Below, in pieces: positions 10,653-23,250 of a stretch of 64,000 nucleotides of DNA. Under the pieces are notes generated by a model. That model ran no database searches. It saw only the letters and a list, made by a program, of their open reading frames with translations, and was not told the origin of the DNA. A program made the position numbers and the translations under genes. Location of the stretch: assembly GCA_021234155.1 (NCBI GenBank), contig JAJEKV010000002.1, forward strand, positions 28,386,262-28,450,261. The letters are read 5' to 3'. Origin of the DNA: Isoetes taiwanensis. Its lineage: Eukaryota > Streptophyta > Lycopodiopsida > Isoetales > Isoetaceae. Position 1 is the stretch's first letter. The number at the start of each line of letters is the position of its first letter.

Positions 10653-13600
10653 TTAATGAACCCCAAAGTTCAAGACTATATCAAACGCAAGTTGAAGAAA
10701 CCATAAATGGTATGTGACATCGAGGAATCTGACAAACTGATGCAAACAAAGGAAAAGAGCTTTGCAAGTTAAGACATGGCCCCATGCATTCTATCAGCTA
10801 TGCATCAAATCGTAAAACATGCACCAAATCATATTAACCATGTGAAGCAGGCACCACAAGTGATCCATGTAAAATAGAACGAATATATAACTATAAAGAA
10901 TGGGACCAAATATAGGCGATAACAAATGAGACACATAAACGAGAATCACCTCCTAGGATGGAACCAATATACTGTTGCCCACGATAATACTATCCTCAAC
11001 AAGACAAAACGACATGTTCAAGCACTGTACCTAAATTACAAAATCTACCAAACCTGACGGAAAAAACGGGAAGACGTCCAAGTGGCAATGTGAAATACGC
11101 CAGCGCAAACAATCTGTTATGGGGTAGAAAGGCAAAATCCGTTAAGCACAGACGATTGATGGCACACCGCAAAACTAGTGATGGGACCAGTGAAGCAAGA
11201 CAAAAGGAATGAAGAAATATAAAAGGAAAGAAAAGCATGAAGCAGATGGAAGAACTTCGAAAAGTACGCAGAATGAGTAATATGAGACATAATAATCATG
11301 TTGGACCTGATGTGCTAGACAAGCATCAAGAGAACCCCAGCATAGCCTCCATGTTGAACATAGCATCAAATGCAAACGAGAGACAAAGAACGAAAGGTGT
11401 AGAAGGAACAAATGAGAGTAGTCAAAGTAAAGCAAGAGGACCACTCGAGCTAAAGGCAACAACATAACTAAACTGATGCTAGACATGGTGAAAGCTAGAA
11501 ATAATAGAAAAAACTGAGTAATGAAATTAGTTGTAAAATACCGACGGAAAAGAGTAACGAAAAGAAAGGCACAAAGTACTTGGCAAAACAATCAGATGAA
11601 CTAAAAAAGAAACGGAATTCATAGAAAACAAAGTAACTGAATGGTGGCAACAAGAAACAAAACGGAGCAACATAGAACAAAAGAGCAACTACCACCAAGG
11701 GACTAAACGTAGCAATGGGATGTAAATTACGTTGAGTGAAGCAACTAGAGCAAATGCATATGACCAAATATGCATCAACATACCATGAAGAATGTTATAG
11801 ATCAAAAACTGTTATATAGAGCACCTAAGCCCTCTTCTAGCACTTTGTCGATCAAGGTACTCAACTAAATGCACAAACTCTATAACAATATGCAAAATTT
11901 GAAGAAACAATTTCCTATAGGACAATGCAGGCCATCAGATTAATCTACATGCCAAATGTCAATATCAAATGCCTCCACAAAATTGACAAGGTTTGAAAAT
12001 CAGAATCTAATTAAAGACCTAAGGGAACTATATGATAGATGTCGGAAGACCACCTAAGCAAGACATGGTATCACCCCAGATAAATAATGTGAGTTAGAAG
12101 CAGTAAAACGTAAATGGAGACCCAAAAAGACAGGGGAAAATGAACCTATGGACCTGAAAAATATATATGGATCCATATCAAAAACCTGATGATCACCTGG
12201 TAAACTGAAATTATAAAAAATAATGAGAAAAGTGAACTATGAAAAATGAACCTATGTATGCCAAATTGAAAAATACCATTGAACTTGGAAAAACGAAAAA
12301 TGACCTACAAAAAATGGATATGAATGCACGCATCAAATAGGAAATTTGGTGAATAGGAGAGAATGAACTTATGGAAGAAATGACTAGAGGAGTACCACCT
12401 AAGTGCATTGTTATGAGTATGAGAAAGCGACATAGAGAAAGAAGATAGGGGAAAACGAACATATGGCTATGAAATATATGTATGCGACCCTAAACAATGA
12501 TGCTTATTGGACGAAAAGACAATCACGAATGCATTGAAGGAGGACAAAAATGGACCACTTAGAAAGGGCAAATGAATCTACAAATATGGATATGGAAGGG
12601 CCATCTTAAAAGAAAAAGAAAAAACTTAATAATTCAAAATGAAAATACGGGTGCACCAGCGAAGAATTGAAGCTGTAGCATGGGCCACATAGCCCAATGG
12701 TCTACCAAGTATCTTTTGGTGTCGCAATCGCAATCGTTATGCAAATGAAGTGTAGAGTTTCGCTTCCCCGAACACGAACCCGAACTTGAACCCCAAAGCA
12801 CTCAAGCCATATGTCCCCTGTGGAAAGTAACTCGAGCGAACCCCCGACTTAACGTCCCTAGCTCCAGCCTAAAGGTCACCTGCCAAGCTAGGTGGAAAAT
12901 AAATGTACAACATAGAACCAATGGAGTTACGATATGTAGGTGATACCCCTAAGCTGCTTAGATCACCCTACAAATGAAAAAAGGTTAGAGAGGAAACTCA
13001 GAGTGAAGGATGATCGTGAAATTTCTCTAATTGAAAATTTCCATCCAAACCATTCTCTATTCTACTAGAAGTATAGCTTAACAAAAGTCCCAAGCCGTTG
13101 GGAGTCCTAGAAAGTAGACAACAGGAAGAAAGACAAAAAATTGATATCAAACGATCTATAACCGAAGGAACAAGAAGAATGAACCAAGTCTAAGAAGCAT
13201 AGTAACTTAAAAAAGAGATGACCCACGACAGAAAAACGCAAAACTATGAGAAAGGCATAAACCGACAGGAGCCTGTGTAACTATCGGGCAAACTAAAAGA
13301 ACGAAAAGACAAAATCTTATGCCTATATATATTATTATTATGAATCTTAAACAAATAAAACTCATGTATACAGCATTAAAACTGGCTTATGCAGAATAGG
13401 CTACAAACTACGACCATGTCCCTTCGAACGCTAGACAAACCATGCATGGGCAAACCGTAGAAAAAAGAAGAATGAGGAAAGCACAGAAACAAGGGGAGAT
13501 GGAAAACCATAGGAAATAGAAACACCTATCACATGAAAGGGGGACAAACCTATATATCCACAACGAACAAGCATGAGAAAGATAAAAAGGAAAAATGAAG

Positions 13601-15340
13601 AACGAGAGAAGGGCAACCATAGGAACAAAACACCAAAACGTAGAAAACAACAGAGCAAACAGGAACTCTATCCTACCAAACTTCAAGAAACAAATTCACT
13701 TAAAAATGAAAAATCGTTACGTTACAAAACACAAAGCTTGAAAATGCCGAACAACGGAGTAACGAAACTAGATCTTATAAAGGAGCAATGCAAAATCCGT
13801 AGAGGAATGAAACCACTATGAGAAACCACTCGAATACTGAATACTCTCGGATAAGCAAAACCACGTTTTAAGCAAGGAGGCTATGGGGCAAGCAGCCTAA
13901 TAACAACAATAAAAAATAAGGGAGCAAATCCGATAAAAGGACAAGACCATAGAGGCCACGCACTATGAAAAATTATAAAAAACAAACACAAAAACTTATA
14001 AGGGGCACAGATTATAAAAACAAAAAACTAAAAAGAGGGGTACCCCCGGTATCCCACCCTCAAGCAACTAGTGGATCAGGAAGGGGAGAGGAATCGGGGG
14101 AGGTGGAAGCCTAGAAACAGACAAGGAAAAAAGATTGGGGAGGATGAATCGATGGATAGAAACAGAGAATCGGACAGATTTAGAACAAAAAACAGAGCGG
14201 AAAGGGATCCAAGGAAACGAAGCAAGGAGGAAGGATTGGGCGGAAGGATCGATTGTTAAAAAGGGGCGGATTGAAGGCAAGGATCAAGGCAAGTGGAAGA
14301 AAAATAATTTCCGGTCCCTGATGAGAGGGAAAAGAAAAACCTCTTTGCAGTCAGAGGCCGAGGCAGAGGCGGTTACAGGCCCAAAAGAAGAACCTTTTTG
14401 CAGTCAGAGGCCGAGGCCGAGGCAGGGAACGCCAGGGAAGAATCTGCCAGGGATGATGATCGAAACAGGGCTGGATCAACGAGATCGGATCTGGATGGAG
14501 TGGATGACAACTGAAAAAACAAGAGGGACCTGGCTATGGAGGCAGAAAGCAAGGCATGGAAGCAAGCAAATCCGGAAAACCTTAAACTAGATAAGGGATC
14601 AGATCCCAGGAAGCAGACGACTTTAAGCTAAGACTGAAGAAAACCTTCCCAAAAACGATGCAAAGAAAGCAGAAGCTTAGCCCTTTTGCGCATCCTGCAG
14701 AGGGCAACATCGAATAACAGAAAAGAAGAAGCCCGAACCAAAAGTGAAAGAGAAACCAGAGGGGCTACATCCAGAAGGGCGGTTCACCTCAGGCAAAGAG
14801 GAAGAGGGTAGGGAGAGAAAGGTAAAGCCATCATAAACCGCCACAAAGAAATCATCGGGATCCATATGCATCTAAGCAAACAAGTGAAAGAGATCCAGAT
14901 GCATCCCAAAAGCCAAAAAAGGAGATCCATATGCAGCCAGCAATCCAACATATCAAAGAAAGAGATCCAGAGGCATCCAAACAACCGAATCCAGTGAAAG
15001 AATTTTAGAGGCATCCACGCAGCCGATAAAACCAGAGAAAGAGAAAAACTAACCGACTCACAGATCTTCAAAACCAGCCGTTTTGTAAATCACGAAACCT
15101 CTAAGCCAGTATACGCCAATCGTCCTGCAGCAATCCAACTGGTAGGAAATAGACATCAGTGTGGATGTAAGTAGTGACAGGGTGAGCATGGGAAGCTGAA
15201 TAGAGCCAAAGCATGAACAATAGGAAAGCTCAAGAGAACGCCGATAAGGAAGGAGGAGGAAAAAATGGGTATAAATAGGAGGGCATGACGTCCCCATCCA
15301 AGGAATGTCGGTTCTATTGCTATCGCAATAGAACCGTGTC
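10653..15340. other. A-rich intergenic DNA without recognisable genes
   Basis: The plus strand is strongly purine/A-rich, so minus-strand frames read as runs of F, L and S that look like artefacts. I see no conserved motif. A stretch near 12,670-12,800 (CATAGCCCAATGG... then TTGAACCCC) vaguely resembles a decayed tRNA-derived SINE head. Near 14,345-14,430 the phrase TTGCAGTCAGAGGCCGAGG occurs twice. Confidence 0.5.
14855..15020. repeat. Degenerate tandem repeat, about 40 bp unit
   Basis: Variants of AAAGAGATCCAGATGCATCC recur four to five times (near 14,860, 14,890, 14,925, 14,965 and 15,010) with substitutions. It is a small decayed minisatellite; no function is evident. Confidence 0.6.
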
Positions 15341-16007
15341 ATTATTCATTAATTTTAGGTGCACAACCAGATATTCCCCTTCTATGCTGGCTTCTTCAAT
15401 TTTGCCTTATAAGATCTTACTTTGTAAAACATACCATGCTATTCCCGTTGTTCCTCTCCCTCTTATTGTGTTTTTTCATTTCCACGCATACCATATCCTC
15501 CCCTCTGAACTGCGTTAGACCTTCACTATCATTCCACAAATATCTGCTGCAGTTCCAAAAAGTTATTGCAAGTTCCTGATTTCTCCGTTCCTTCCTCTTG
15601 CAGTATCCTTGGTCCTTCTAGGATCCAAACTTAGACTCTTCCTTGCTCGCCCAACTCCTTTTTGTTTGCTTAAACCTCCCTGACTGCTCATGCTCATATC
15701 CTGTTCTTGGGATTTCTTCGTGCCTCTTCATTTTGTCCCGTGCCCATCTTCTTGGTTCAGGCCAGTCTATGTAAGCAGGAAGAAGTCGACAATCTATTTA
15801 ACATATTAGGTAACAAAGATGTTGGAATAGAATCAGTGACAAAATGTTCGTGTAGATAAGATGATAGCATATATAGTCAAAGTGACTACGTTTATGGTAG
15901 ATAGATTTGGGCAATTGTTTATTATTGCGTGGCAGCAAAATAACCGAGCATGGGGGATTGTGAACGGTGCCTTTTTTGGCTCCCGAAATCGGGGTCTCGC
16001 GCGGACC

Positions 16008-16350
16008 AAAATCGCTTAAGCGATTTTAGGAAAATCGCTTAAGCGATTTTTCAAATTTGCGAAAATCGCTTAAGCGATTTTCAAAAGGGTAAGCGATTTT
16101 CGCTTTCCGTGGCCGGAAAAATGGGATCACCTGACCAGGTGGTTTTGTTAAAAAGCGAAAAATCGCTTTGCGATTTTTTTATCAGCGTCCGTCGGCCCCG
16201 ACCGCGATCACCGCCTGTAGTGATTTTAAAAAATTGAAAATCGCTAAGTGATTTTCAAAAGTCACCAATACCGACACCCCAAAAAAAAAAAAAATCGCTT
16301 AAGCGATTTAAAAAAAAAAAAAAAAATCGCGTAAGCGATTTTCCATTCAA
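16008..16350. repeat. Palindrome cluster in left terminus of duplicate MULE
   Basis: About eight copies or variants of AAATCGCTTAAGCGATTT in 340 bp, with poly-A stretches between the last ones. Confidence 0.8.
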
Positions 16351-16418
16351 TATAAAACAGAGCCTGCGGGTCTACCATATGCGTCAAAGGAGCGCTTGTT
16401 TGATAGGGTTTGTTAGAA

Positions 16419-18180
16419 TGTCGGATTCGTGACACGAGGATGAGGGGCTCTATGAGCGAAGCCGATGATGGCAATAGCGACTATCGGGAGGATTCATCCA
16501 CCAATCGGATGCCGATAGCTCTACATCGTCCGCTGCCACAAGTGCTAGTCGTGGCCCTGGTTCCAATGTTGTGCGTGAGGTGGTTCGATGTATCCCGGAT
16601 CCGCGTAACCGGCTTAGGCGTGAACGCCCGGAGGAGTTCGTGGTCCATGGGTATGTGTTCTTGAAAGAGACATATGATCTTATGATTGCTTCCGCCAACG
16701 AGGGGTAGGCCTCCAGATCCTTGCGACATCGAGGATCGCAGACCCAGATTTTCCTCCCCTTCCACGCAGACCGCATGCAGCATGTTGCATCCGAAAGCGG
16801 CATAGATATGAGGGACGGTGGGAGCAATACCGAGGGGGGGCTATAATGCGGGCGTCGTCGGCCATGTTTCCTATTTGCATAAGGTGGGATCGCATCCACA
16901 TAAGTGTGCCTTGGGTGGAGGATTGAACAATCTAGTGGCACAAAGTGCCACATTGCCAATGGCCGCACTTGTCGAAGACGCAGACCGGTAGAAATAAGAT
17001 CACAAAGGGGAGACAGGCATAGCGAGGCACGATCCCGCCCGAATACGTGACCCAATGCTCAGCGGGTGTGCGCTTGCAAGGTTCGCATGTACATGAAGGA
17101 TAGTGACTTCCCTCAACATGAGACTAGCACCGCCGCCTAGATTGACATCGAGTGGGAGAGGTGCAAAAGAGACCGTCCGGCCTTGTGCACATCCACACGC
17201 CGCCGTAAGCCGGATGGCGGCCGCAGATGAGGGTGGACGATTTTTGCTTGCCACCGATGGAGGAACCCCCAGCGCAGCCCACAACTTCCTCGCGGTGGTG
17301 CGGAGGAGTCACGAGACGTGGGTCGCACACAAGCCGCCGCAGAGCGGCCGAATAGTCATGCGCGGAGGACAAAGGCGCGACCTGGATATTTGGCGCCGCC
17401 CGCGGCATTCGGGCACGATCCTTTCGGCCCGTGAGGTATGGTCTCTACCAGTTCCACCCTAATCTGATAGAAAGAGTTGTGCAAGCAATGAGAAACGTGG
17501 AACAACACAAAGGCCAGTGGGGGACATGACGAAGGCAAGGGTCCCATGCTCGTGGAGGAGACCACCGCAATGAAAGCCACGTCACATATCGGTTTGACAT
17601 GAGCCGAGGATGTGTGGCGCCTTCGCACAAGTATCGAATGTTTGGTGAGCGAATGTCATGTCTAATTATGCTTGTAAATGTCTCAAGACTCACTTGCCTT
17701 GGCTTGAACCCAAAAATGTTTCAAGCGGTGGGCGAATGGCCGACCGGGACAGCCTTGAGGAGAACATAGAGGCCCGGCACATGCAGAAAGGTCCTCTACC
17801 ACCAGCCATTCGCCTCACATCAAGGGATCCGAACGCCCATGGATCCTAGTTCTACAAGATGACAAGATGCGGGGCGGCTATACAAGACAAATAAAAACTC
17901 TGGATGGGCTCTAGATTCGACATTTGGCACCAACATGTGGCGGATACCACTTTGGCGCCGCCGCGGTTCATTGTATCCCGGTACATTGGGAGCAGTCCGG
18001 GCCATGACCTCGTGATCTTCGAACCGAGGGTCCACCATTGCAAATGTGGATCTCTCATCCGGTTGGAACCGATGCATGCGTGCACCGCATTACGCGTGCT
18101 ACATGGTCGTGCCGAAAAGGTTTACAATACATGAATGAAATCGTGCTAGGACACGTACCTGATAATTACCCTGACATGAT
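16419..18180 (+). pseudogene. MULE transposase, duplicate copy, heavily broken
   Basis: Parallel to 20,768-22,580 with additional and different indels. It keeps REFV-type and HGYVFLKETYDLMIAS segments (16,620-16,690), the HKVGSHPHKC piece (16,880-16,910) and a damaged DSTFGTN region (17,905-17,960). Comparing both copies separates shared stops from private ones. Confidence 0.7.
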
Positions 18181-18472
18181 CTGCCTCCCACTCTTCACTG
18201 ATTCGCAATGATTGCCTTCTGTCTGCTCTCGCATCCAACGCCGCAAGGAAGCTGGCCCCAACAATGACATTCTGCGTTCTGGCCGAGTCGACAAGATCTC
18301 TGTGGGTACGTGGGGGTGGTGTGCTATCAACCGCTCGCCATACCTCGCGGCATATCTCGTCTATGTACGAGTCCCCAAAAATGTACACCTCCTCCCAGAA
18401 ATAGAGAGGCAACATCAAACCCGGATGTAACTGAGAGAGAAATGAATCGACAAAGGTCCAATCAGACATCAC
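18146..18472 (-). pseudogene. Second MULE ORF, truncated duplicate
   Basis: The same protein as at 22,560-23,250, here open for 108 codons and clearer in frame (EICREVWRAVDSTPPP, NVIVGASFLAALDARADRRQ). Its upstream part is lost at the duplication breakpoint near 18,429, and the last codons run into unrelated sequence. Confidence 0.5.
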
Positions 18473-19728
18473 TAAAGGCCATTATTTGCATGTCTCGAAA
18501 CTCGAGCCATGCAATAATACCTTTAAGAAGCAATATCTTTCCTATTTAACCTTATTTCAATCCCTTCAATACCATATTTCTTTTCCTATTTCAATACCAT
18601 ATTTCAATACCATAGTTCTCATATTTCCCTATTTCAATACCATATTTCAATACCATAGTTCTCATACATCATTCTAAGTTCTAAGCTATTTCATTCTAAG
18701 CATTCTAAGCTAGTTCTCAAGTCCAATGGTGTGATGGGATAAATATTTCGATTATTCACCTCCTCTGTTGCATAGACCCCGTGATCAATGTGCCATGTTT
18801 ACCGTGGAACGTGACCAACTCAACGTGACCAAGGTCCATGGGGGTCCATGCAAGCATATGTGGCCTCTAAATGGAACCCTAGACCTATGTCCTCACAAAA
18901 GGTACAAAGTCGGAAAGGGATTATATAATTTGGCACAATCAATCGTAAATCTACGGATAGGGCATATAATGTATGTTAATTCGAAAACCTGTATGGTATG
19001 GGTTTTTCTACTCCAAAAAGTCGTATACAGGGGTTTTTCTGACCCCTCGAACGCACATGCCATCTGTCCATATATAGAGGTGCACCCCCCGGGCTACAAA
19101 TGATGGGGGTAGCTTGTTTCGAAACACCTATTGAGGTGGCGCATGTGTAGTTCTAAAGTATGGAATAAAAGGTAGTGAAAGTCTGTTTTGTATAGGTTGT
19201 AATGGAAGGAAAGGAGGAGGCAATCTATTCCCTACTGGACTTGGTGATGGCTAGAAACGCGATGGCAATCTATTATTTGCTGGGCTGGGACTGTCATTGA
19301 AGCAACAAGGATCTTGTCGAGGTTGGAGTCGGAGAAGTCTGAGCATCAGGAGAAAACATGCTTTAACATTTAGCTCCATCTTTCCCCCCTCCCCCAACCT
19401 TCTCCATTTCCTTACCTCGTTTGCTATCGCCATCCCCTCCCCTGAATATACATCAATCAACATCCTCCCTTGTTTCCTGCTTGTCTGTTGTCCTCTAAAA
19501 TTCTTCCCAAATGTTCCTCAATTCTTTCTTCCCCTAGCTCTGTGGTCACCACAAATTTGGATTGTTCCCCCTCTCCCCTCCATCGATGCCCCCCATTCTC
19601 GCATTGGAATCCCCAATTTCAACAACCATCCCTTTGATCCTCCACCTGTTCAGGACATCACTAATTTGCACTAATTGTTGGACATCCGAATTTGGTTGAA
19701 TATACACTATTATTAGAAATAAACTTTT
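18430..19728. other. Spacer between duplicates, with a small tandem repeat
   Basis: At 18,555-18,720 the phrase TTTCAATACCATA alternates with GTTCTCATA in a short AT-rich tandem array. The remainder has no recognisable gene. Confidence 0.6.
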
Positions 19729-20354
19729 ATTATTCATTAATTTTAGGTGCACAACCAGATATTCCCCTTCTATGCTGGCTTCTTCAATTTTGCCTTATAA
19801 GATCTTACTTTGTAAAACATACCATGCTATTCCCGTTGTTCCTCTCCCTCTTATTGTGTTTTTTCATTTCCAGGCATACCATGTCCTCCCCTCTGAACTG
19901 CGTTAGACCTTCACTATCATTCCACAAATATCTGCTGCAGTTCCAAAAAGTTATTGCAAGTTCCTGATTTCTCCGTTCCTTCCTCTTGCAGTATCCTTGG
20001 TCCTTCTAGGATCCAAACTTAGACTCTTCCTTGCTCGCCCAACTCCTTTTTGTTTGCTTAAACCTCCCTGACTGCTCATGCTCATATCCTGTTCTTGGGA
20101 TTTCTTCGTGCCTCTTCATTTTGTCCCGTGCCCATCTTCTTGGTTCAGGCCAGTCTATGTAAACAGGAAGAAGTCGACAATCTATTTAACATATTAGGTA
20201 ACAAAGATGTTGGAATAGAATCAGTGACAAAATGTTCGTGTAGATAAGATGATAGCATATATAGTCAAAGTGACTACGTTTATGGTAGATAGATTTGGGC
20301 AATTGTTTATTATTAGCGGGCAAAGAAAATAACCGAGCATGGGGGATTGTGAAC
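19729..20354 (+). pseudogene. LINE-derived flank with endonuclease start (interrupted by the MULE)
   Basis: The last 150 bases can be read as RVDKMIAYIVKVTTF...FGQLFII...WGIVN, the strand just before the conserved AP-endonuclease VN-x-[YH] motif. The rest of the motif appears across the MULE at 24,982-25,115. So a LINE ORF2 was the target of the MULE. The same flank is present in copy 1 at 15,341-15,965. The upstream 450 bases are pyrimidine-rich and non-coding by eye. Confidence 0.55.
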
Positions 20355-20398
20355 GGTGCCTTTTTTGGCTCCCAAAATCGGGGTCTCGCGCGGACCAA

Positions 20399-20700
20399 AA
20401 TCGCTTAAGCGATTTTTCAAATTTGCGAAAATCGCTTCAAAAGGGAAAAGTGAAAATCGCTTAAGCGATTTCGCTTTCCGTGGCCGGAAAAATGGGATCA
20501 CCTGACCAGGTGGTTTTGTTAAAAAAAAAAAGCGAAAATTGCTTAAGCGATTTTCTTTGTCGCCGTCCGTCGGTCGCCACGACTGCGATCACTCACAAGC
20601 AGTGATTTTTTTTAAAAAATCCGTCACGCCACACGCCCAAAAAAAAAACGAAAATCGCTTAAGCGATTTAAAAAAATCGCGTAGTTTATTTTCCATTCAA
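20399..20700. repeat. Palindrome cluster in left terminus of complete MULE
   Basis: Several copies of AATCGCTTAAGCGATT, perfect or with gaps, lie within 350 bp of the end. The equivalent array in the duplicate (16,008-16,350) has perfect palindromes at 16,010-16,025, 16,031-16,050 and 16,061-16,082. They may be transposase-binding sites (inference). Confidence 0.8.
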
Positions 20701-20767
20701 TATAAAAACGAGCCCAGCTGGTTCACCATATCGTCAAAGGAGCGCTTGTTTGATAGGGTTTGTTAGA

Positions 20768-22580
20768 ATGTCTGGATTCGATTATGAGGATGAGGGCTCT
20801 ATGAGCGAAGCCGATGATGGCAATAGCGACTACCGGGGAGGATTCATCCGACCAATCGATGCCGATAGCTCTACATCGTCCGCTGCCACAAGTGCTAGTC
20901 GTGGCCCGGTGGTTCCAATGTCGTGCGGTGAGGTGGTTCGATGTTATCCCGGTCCGTCCGCAACCGGCTTGGCGTGAACGGGCCCGGGAGTTCGTGTCCA
21001 TGGGTATGTGTTCTTGAAAGAGACATATGATCTTATGATTGCTTCCGCAACGAGGGTAGGCCTCCGTATCCTTGCGACATCGGGATCGCGGAGACCATTT
21101 TCCTCCCCTTCCACGCGACGGGAGCCGGGCGGGCATGTTGTTTCCGAAAGTGGCATAGATATGAGGGGCGGTGGGAGCAATACCGTGAGGGCTATCATGT
21201 GGGCGTCGTCGGTCATGTTTCCTATTTGCATAAGGTGGGATCGCATCCACATAAGTGTGTGCCTTGGGTGGAGGATTGGAACAATCTAGTGGCGCAGATG
21301 CCACATTGCCAATGGCCGGCGACTTGTCGAAGACGCACCCCTCGCGTAAATAAGATCACAAAGTGGGAGACAGGCATAGCGAGGCACCCGATCCCGGGCC
21401 GGAATACGTGACCCGGACCCACCGGGTGTGCGGTTGCAAGGTTCGCATGTACATGAAGGATAGTGACTTCCCTCAACATGAGACTAGCAATCGTCGGCCG
21501 CATTGACATCGAGTGGGAGAGGTGCAAAGTCGAGACCCTGTCCGCCTTGTGCACATCCACACGCCGCCGTAGTCGGGGATGGCGGTCGCAGATGAGGGTG
21601 GACGATTTTGCTTGCCACCGATGGAGGAACCCCAGCGCAGGCCCACAACTTCCGCGGCGAGTGCGGAGGAGTCCGCGACGGGGTCGCACATATAGGCTTC
21701 GCCTGATGACGGCGAATAGTCATCGCGGAGGACGGGCGCTGACTGGATATTTCGCGCTGCCATGTGCATTCTCCGGCACGATCCTTTCGAAGCGCCAGAG
21801 GTATGATCTCTACCAGTTCACCCTAATCTGATAGAAAGAGCTGTGCAGTTAATGAGAAACATGAACAGCACAAAGGCTGTGTGGGACATGACGAAGGCAG
21901 TGGGTCCCATGCTCAGGGAGGAGACCACCGCAGTCGAGCGCGTCACATATCGGTTTGACATGAGCCAGGAGGATGTGTGGCGTCTCTGCAACAAGTATCG
22001 AATGTTTGGTGAGCGAATGTCATGTCTAATTATGCTTGTAAATGTCTGCGCACTCACTTGCCTTGGCTCGAACCCAAAAATGTTTCAGGCGGTGGCGCAA
22101 TGGCCGACTGGGACAGCCTTGAGGAGAACATAGAGGCCTGGGCACATGCAGGAAAGGTCCTCTACCACCAGCCATTCGTGTCTCACGCTGCGGATCCGGA
22201 ACGCCGCCCATGGATCCTAGTTCTACAAGATGACAGTATGCGTAGGGCGGCTATACAGTACAGCGAAAACTCGGGATGGGCTCTAGATTCGACATTTGGC
22301 ACCAACATGTGGCGGATACCACTTTACGCTGCCGTGGTTCATTGTATCTGGTACATTGGGAGCAGGTCCAGGGCCATGACCTCGTGATCTTCGAACCAGC
22401 GAGAGTCCACCATTGCAAATGTGGATCTCTCATCTGGTTGGAACTGATGCATGTAGGCACTGCACATGCGTGCTACATGGTCAGCGAAAAAGGTTTACAA
22501 CACATGAATGAAATCGTGCTAGGACACGTACCTGATAATTACCCTGACATGATCTGCCTCCCACTCTTCAATCGATTATA
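20768..22580 (+). pseudogene. MULE transposase, frameshifted
   Basis: The ATG at 20,768 starts an acidic/serine-rich N-terminus (MSGFDYEDEGSMSEADD). After frame changes come HGYVFLKETYDLMIAS, a Cys/His stretch (GVVGHVSYLHKVGSHPHKC, CQWPATC) and, at 22,190-22,340, the core block PWILVLQDDSMRRAAIQYSE followed by SGWALDSTFGTNMWRIPLYA. DSTF-x-TN is the hallmark of MULE DDE transposases of the SWIM/FAR1-related type. A C-terminal HHCKCGS may be the SWIM-like zinc site. At least five frameshifts or stops are present. The damaged duplicate lies at 16,419-18,180. Confidence 0.75.
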
Positions 22581-23250
22581 GCGATTGCCTTCGCGCTCGC
22601 CTCGATCCAACGCCGCAAAAAGCTGGCCCCAACAATGACATTCTGCGTTACGGCCGAAGTCGACAAGATCTCGTAGTGCGTACGGGGGGTGGTGTGCTAT
22701 CAACCGCCGCCATATCTCGCGGCATATCTCGCGTGCAGTACGAGTCCCCAAAATGTACACCTCCTCCCGTAAATAGAGAGGCAACATCAAACCCGGATGT
22801 AGCACAATGTCTCGCCGTGCATCGCGTGCTCTCTCGCCACCTCCGGCCCACCCATAAGGGCTGCAGCAAATAGTAGGCATAAAGCTGTGCCCTGCCCCAA
22901 ACTCCATCCCAGTACAGAAAGAAGCCTCTAGCCCTGTCCCTCTGCCACCGGTATCGGTCATGTGCATCTGCAGCCGGAGGAAAAGGTGACACCAATGATG
23001 CCAAGCTAGGGGAACGAACCCTCTCTTCCTGTATAATCTGAGCGTATGTGCTGCGACCGCTCTCCCGCAGCTCATCAAAGATCGGCCTCGAAGCACGAGG
23101 CTCTATCACATGCAGTGGAGGTGGCGTGTGAATGAACAGGTCGTCTGGTATGTCCTCAATAGGCTGACTCGACTGCCCGGGCGTGATGTAAGGATGGCCC
23201 TGTCCAGTCGGCGTGCTATGCTGTGAGGATGACATGCCACTGAAATGCAA
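22560..23250 (-). pseudogene. Second MULE ORF, convergent with the transposase
   Basis: The minus strand encodes a proline/serine-rich N-terminus (SSSQHSTPTGQGHPYITPG at 23,250), then IEPRASRPIFDELRESGRST, RWQRDRARGFFLYWDGVW and, in another frame, HPGLMLPLYLREEVYI and EICREIWRR. I do not recognise the family. A related fragment in copy 1 at 18,146-18,472 has HPGLMLPLYFWEEVYIFGDS and EICREVWRAVDSTPPP, so the protein belonged to the element before duplication. Single-base frame changes break it here. It may be an accessory factor like MuDR's second gene; that role is inference from layout only. Confidence 0.5.

Larger units (their letters stand above)
15341..18429. repeat. Segmental duplication, copy 1
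   Basis: From ATTATTCATTAATTTTAGGT at 15,341 this block matches 19,729 onward nearly base for base, apart from small indels, until AACCCGGATGTA near 18,429, after which the two diverge. It includes 625 bp of LINE-derived flank plus the first half of the MULE, so it arose by duplication after the MULE inserted, not by a second insertion. Just before the left breakpoint is an 11-bp hairpin (15,310-15,335). Confidence 0.9.
15966..18429 (+). mobile_element. MULE-type DNA transposon, truncated duplicate
   Basis: The left terminus GGTGCCTTTTTTGGCTCCC and palindrome-rich terminal region are present, followed by a degraded transposase. The right half is missing beyond 18,429. It is the product of the segmental duplication. 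Its transposase is broken almost at once (MSDS then stop at 16,419). Confidence 0.8.
19729..22801. repeat. Segmental duplication, copy 2 (parental, continues into the full MULE)
   Basis: This copy is offset from copy 1 by about 4,388 bp at the left edge and about 4,371 bp at the right edge. Here the similarity block runs on into the rest of the MULE, so this is the more complete version. The copies differ by substitutions and many one-base indels. Confidence 0.9.

Noticed and set aside
12670-12800. tRNA-like head (CATAGCCCAATGG) suggesting a SINE
   Set aside because: No proper box B at the right distance and no tail; too decayed to call.
10996-13690. Several minus-strand open frames rich in Phe, Leu and Ser
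   Set aside because: They follow from the A-rich plus strand and give membrane-like artefacts without conserved motifs or good starts.
16008-16350. CRISPR-like array of regular repeats
   Set aside because: The units are palindromes with irregular spacing inside a eukaryotic transposon end; there are no spacers of constant size or cas genes.
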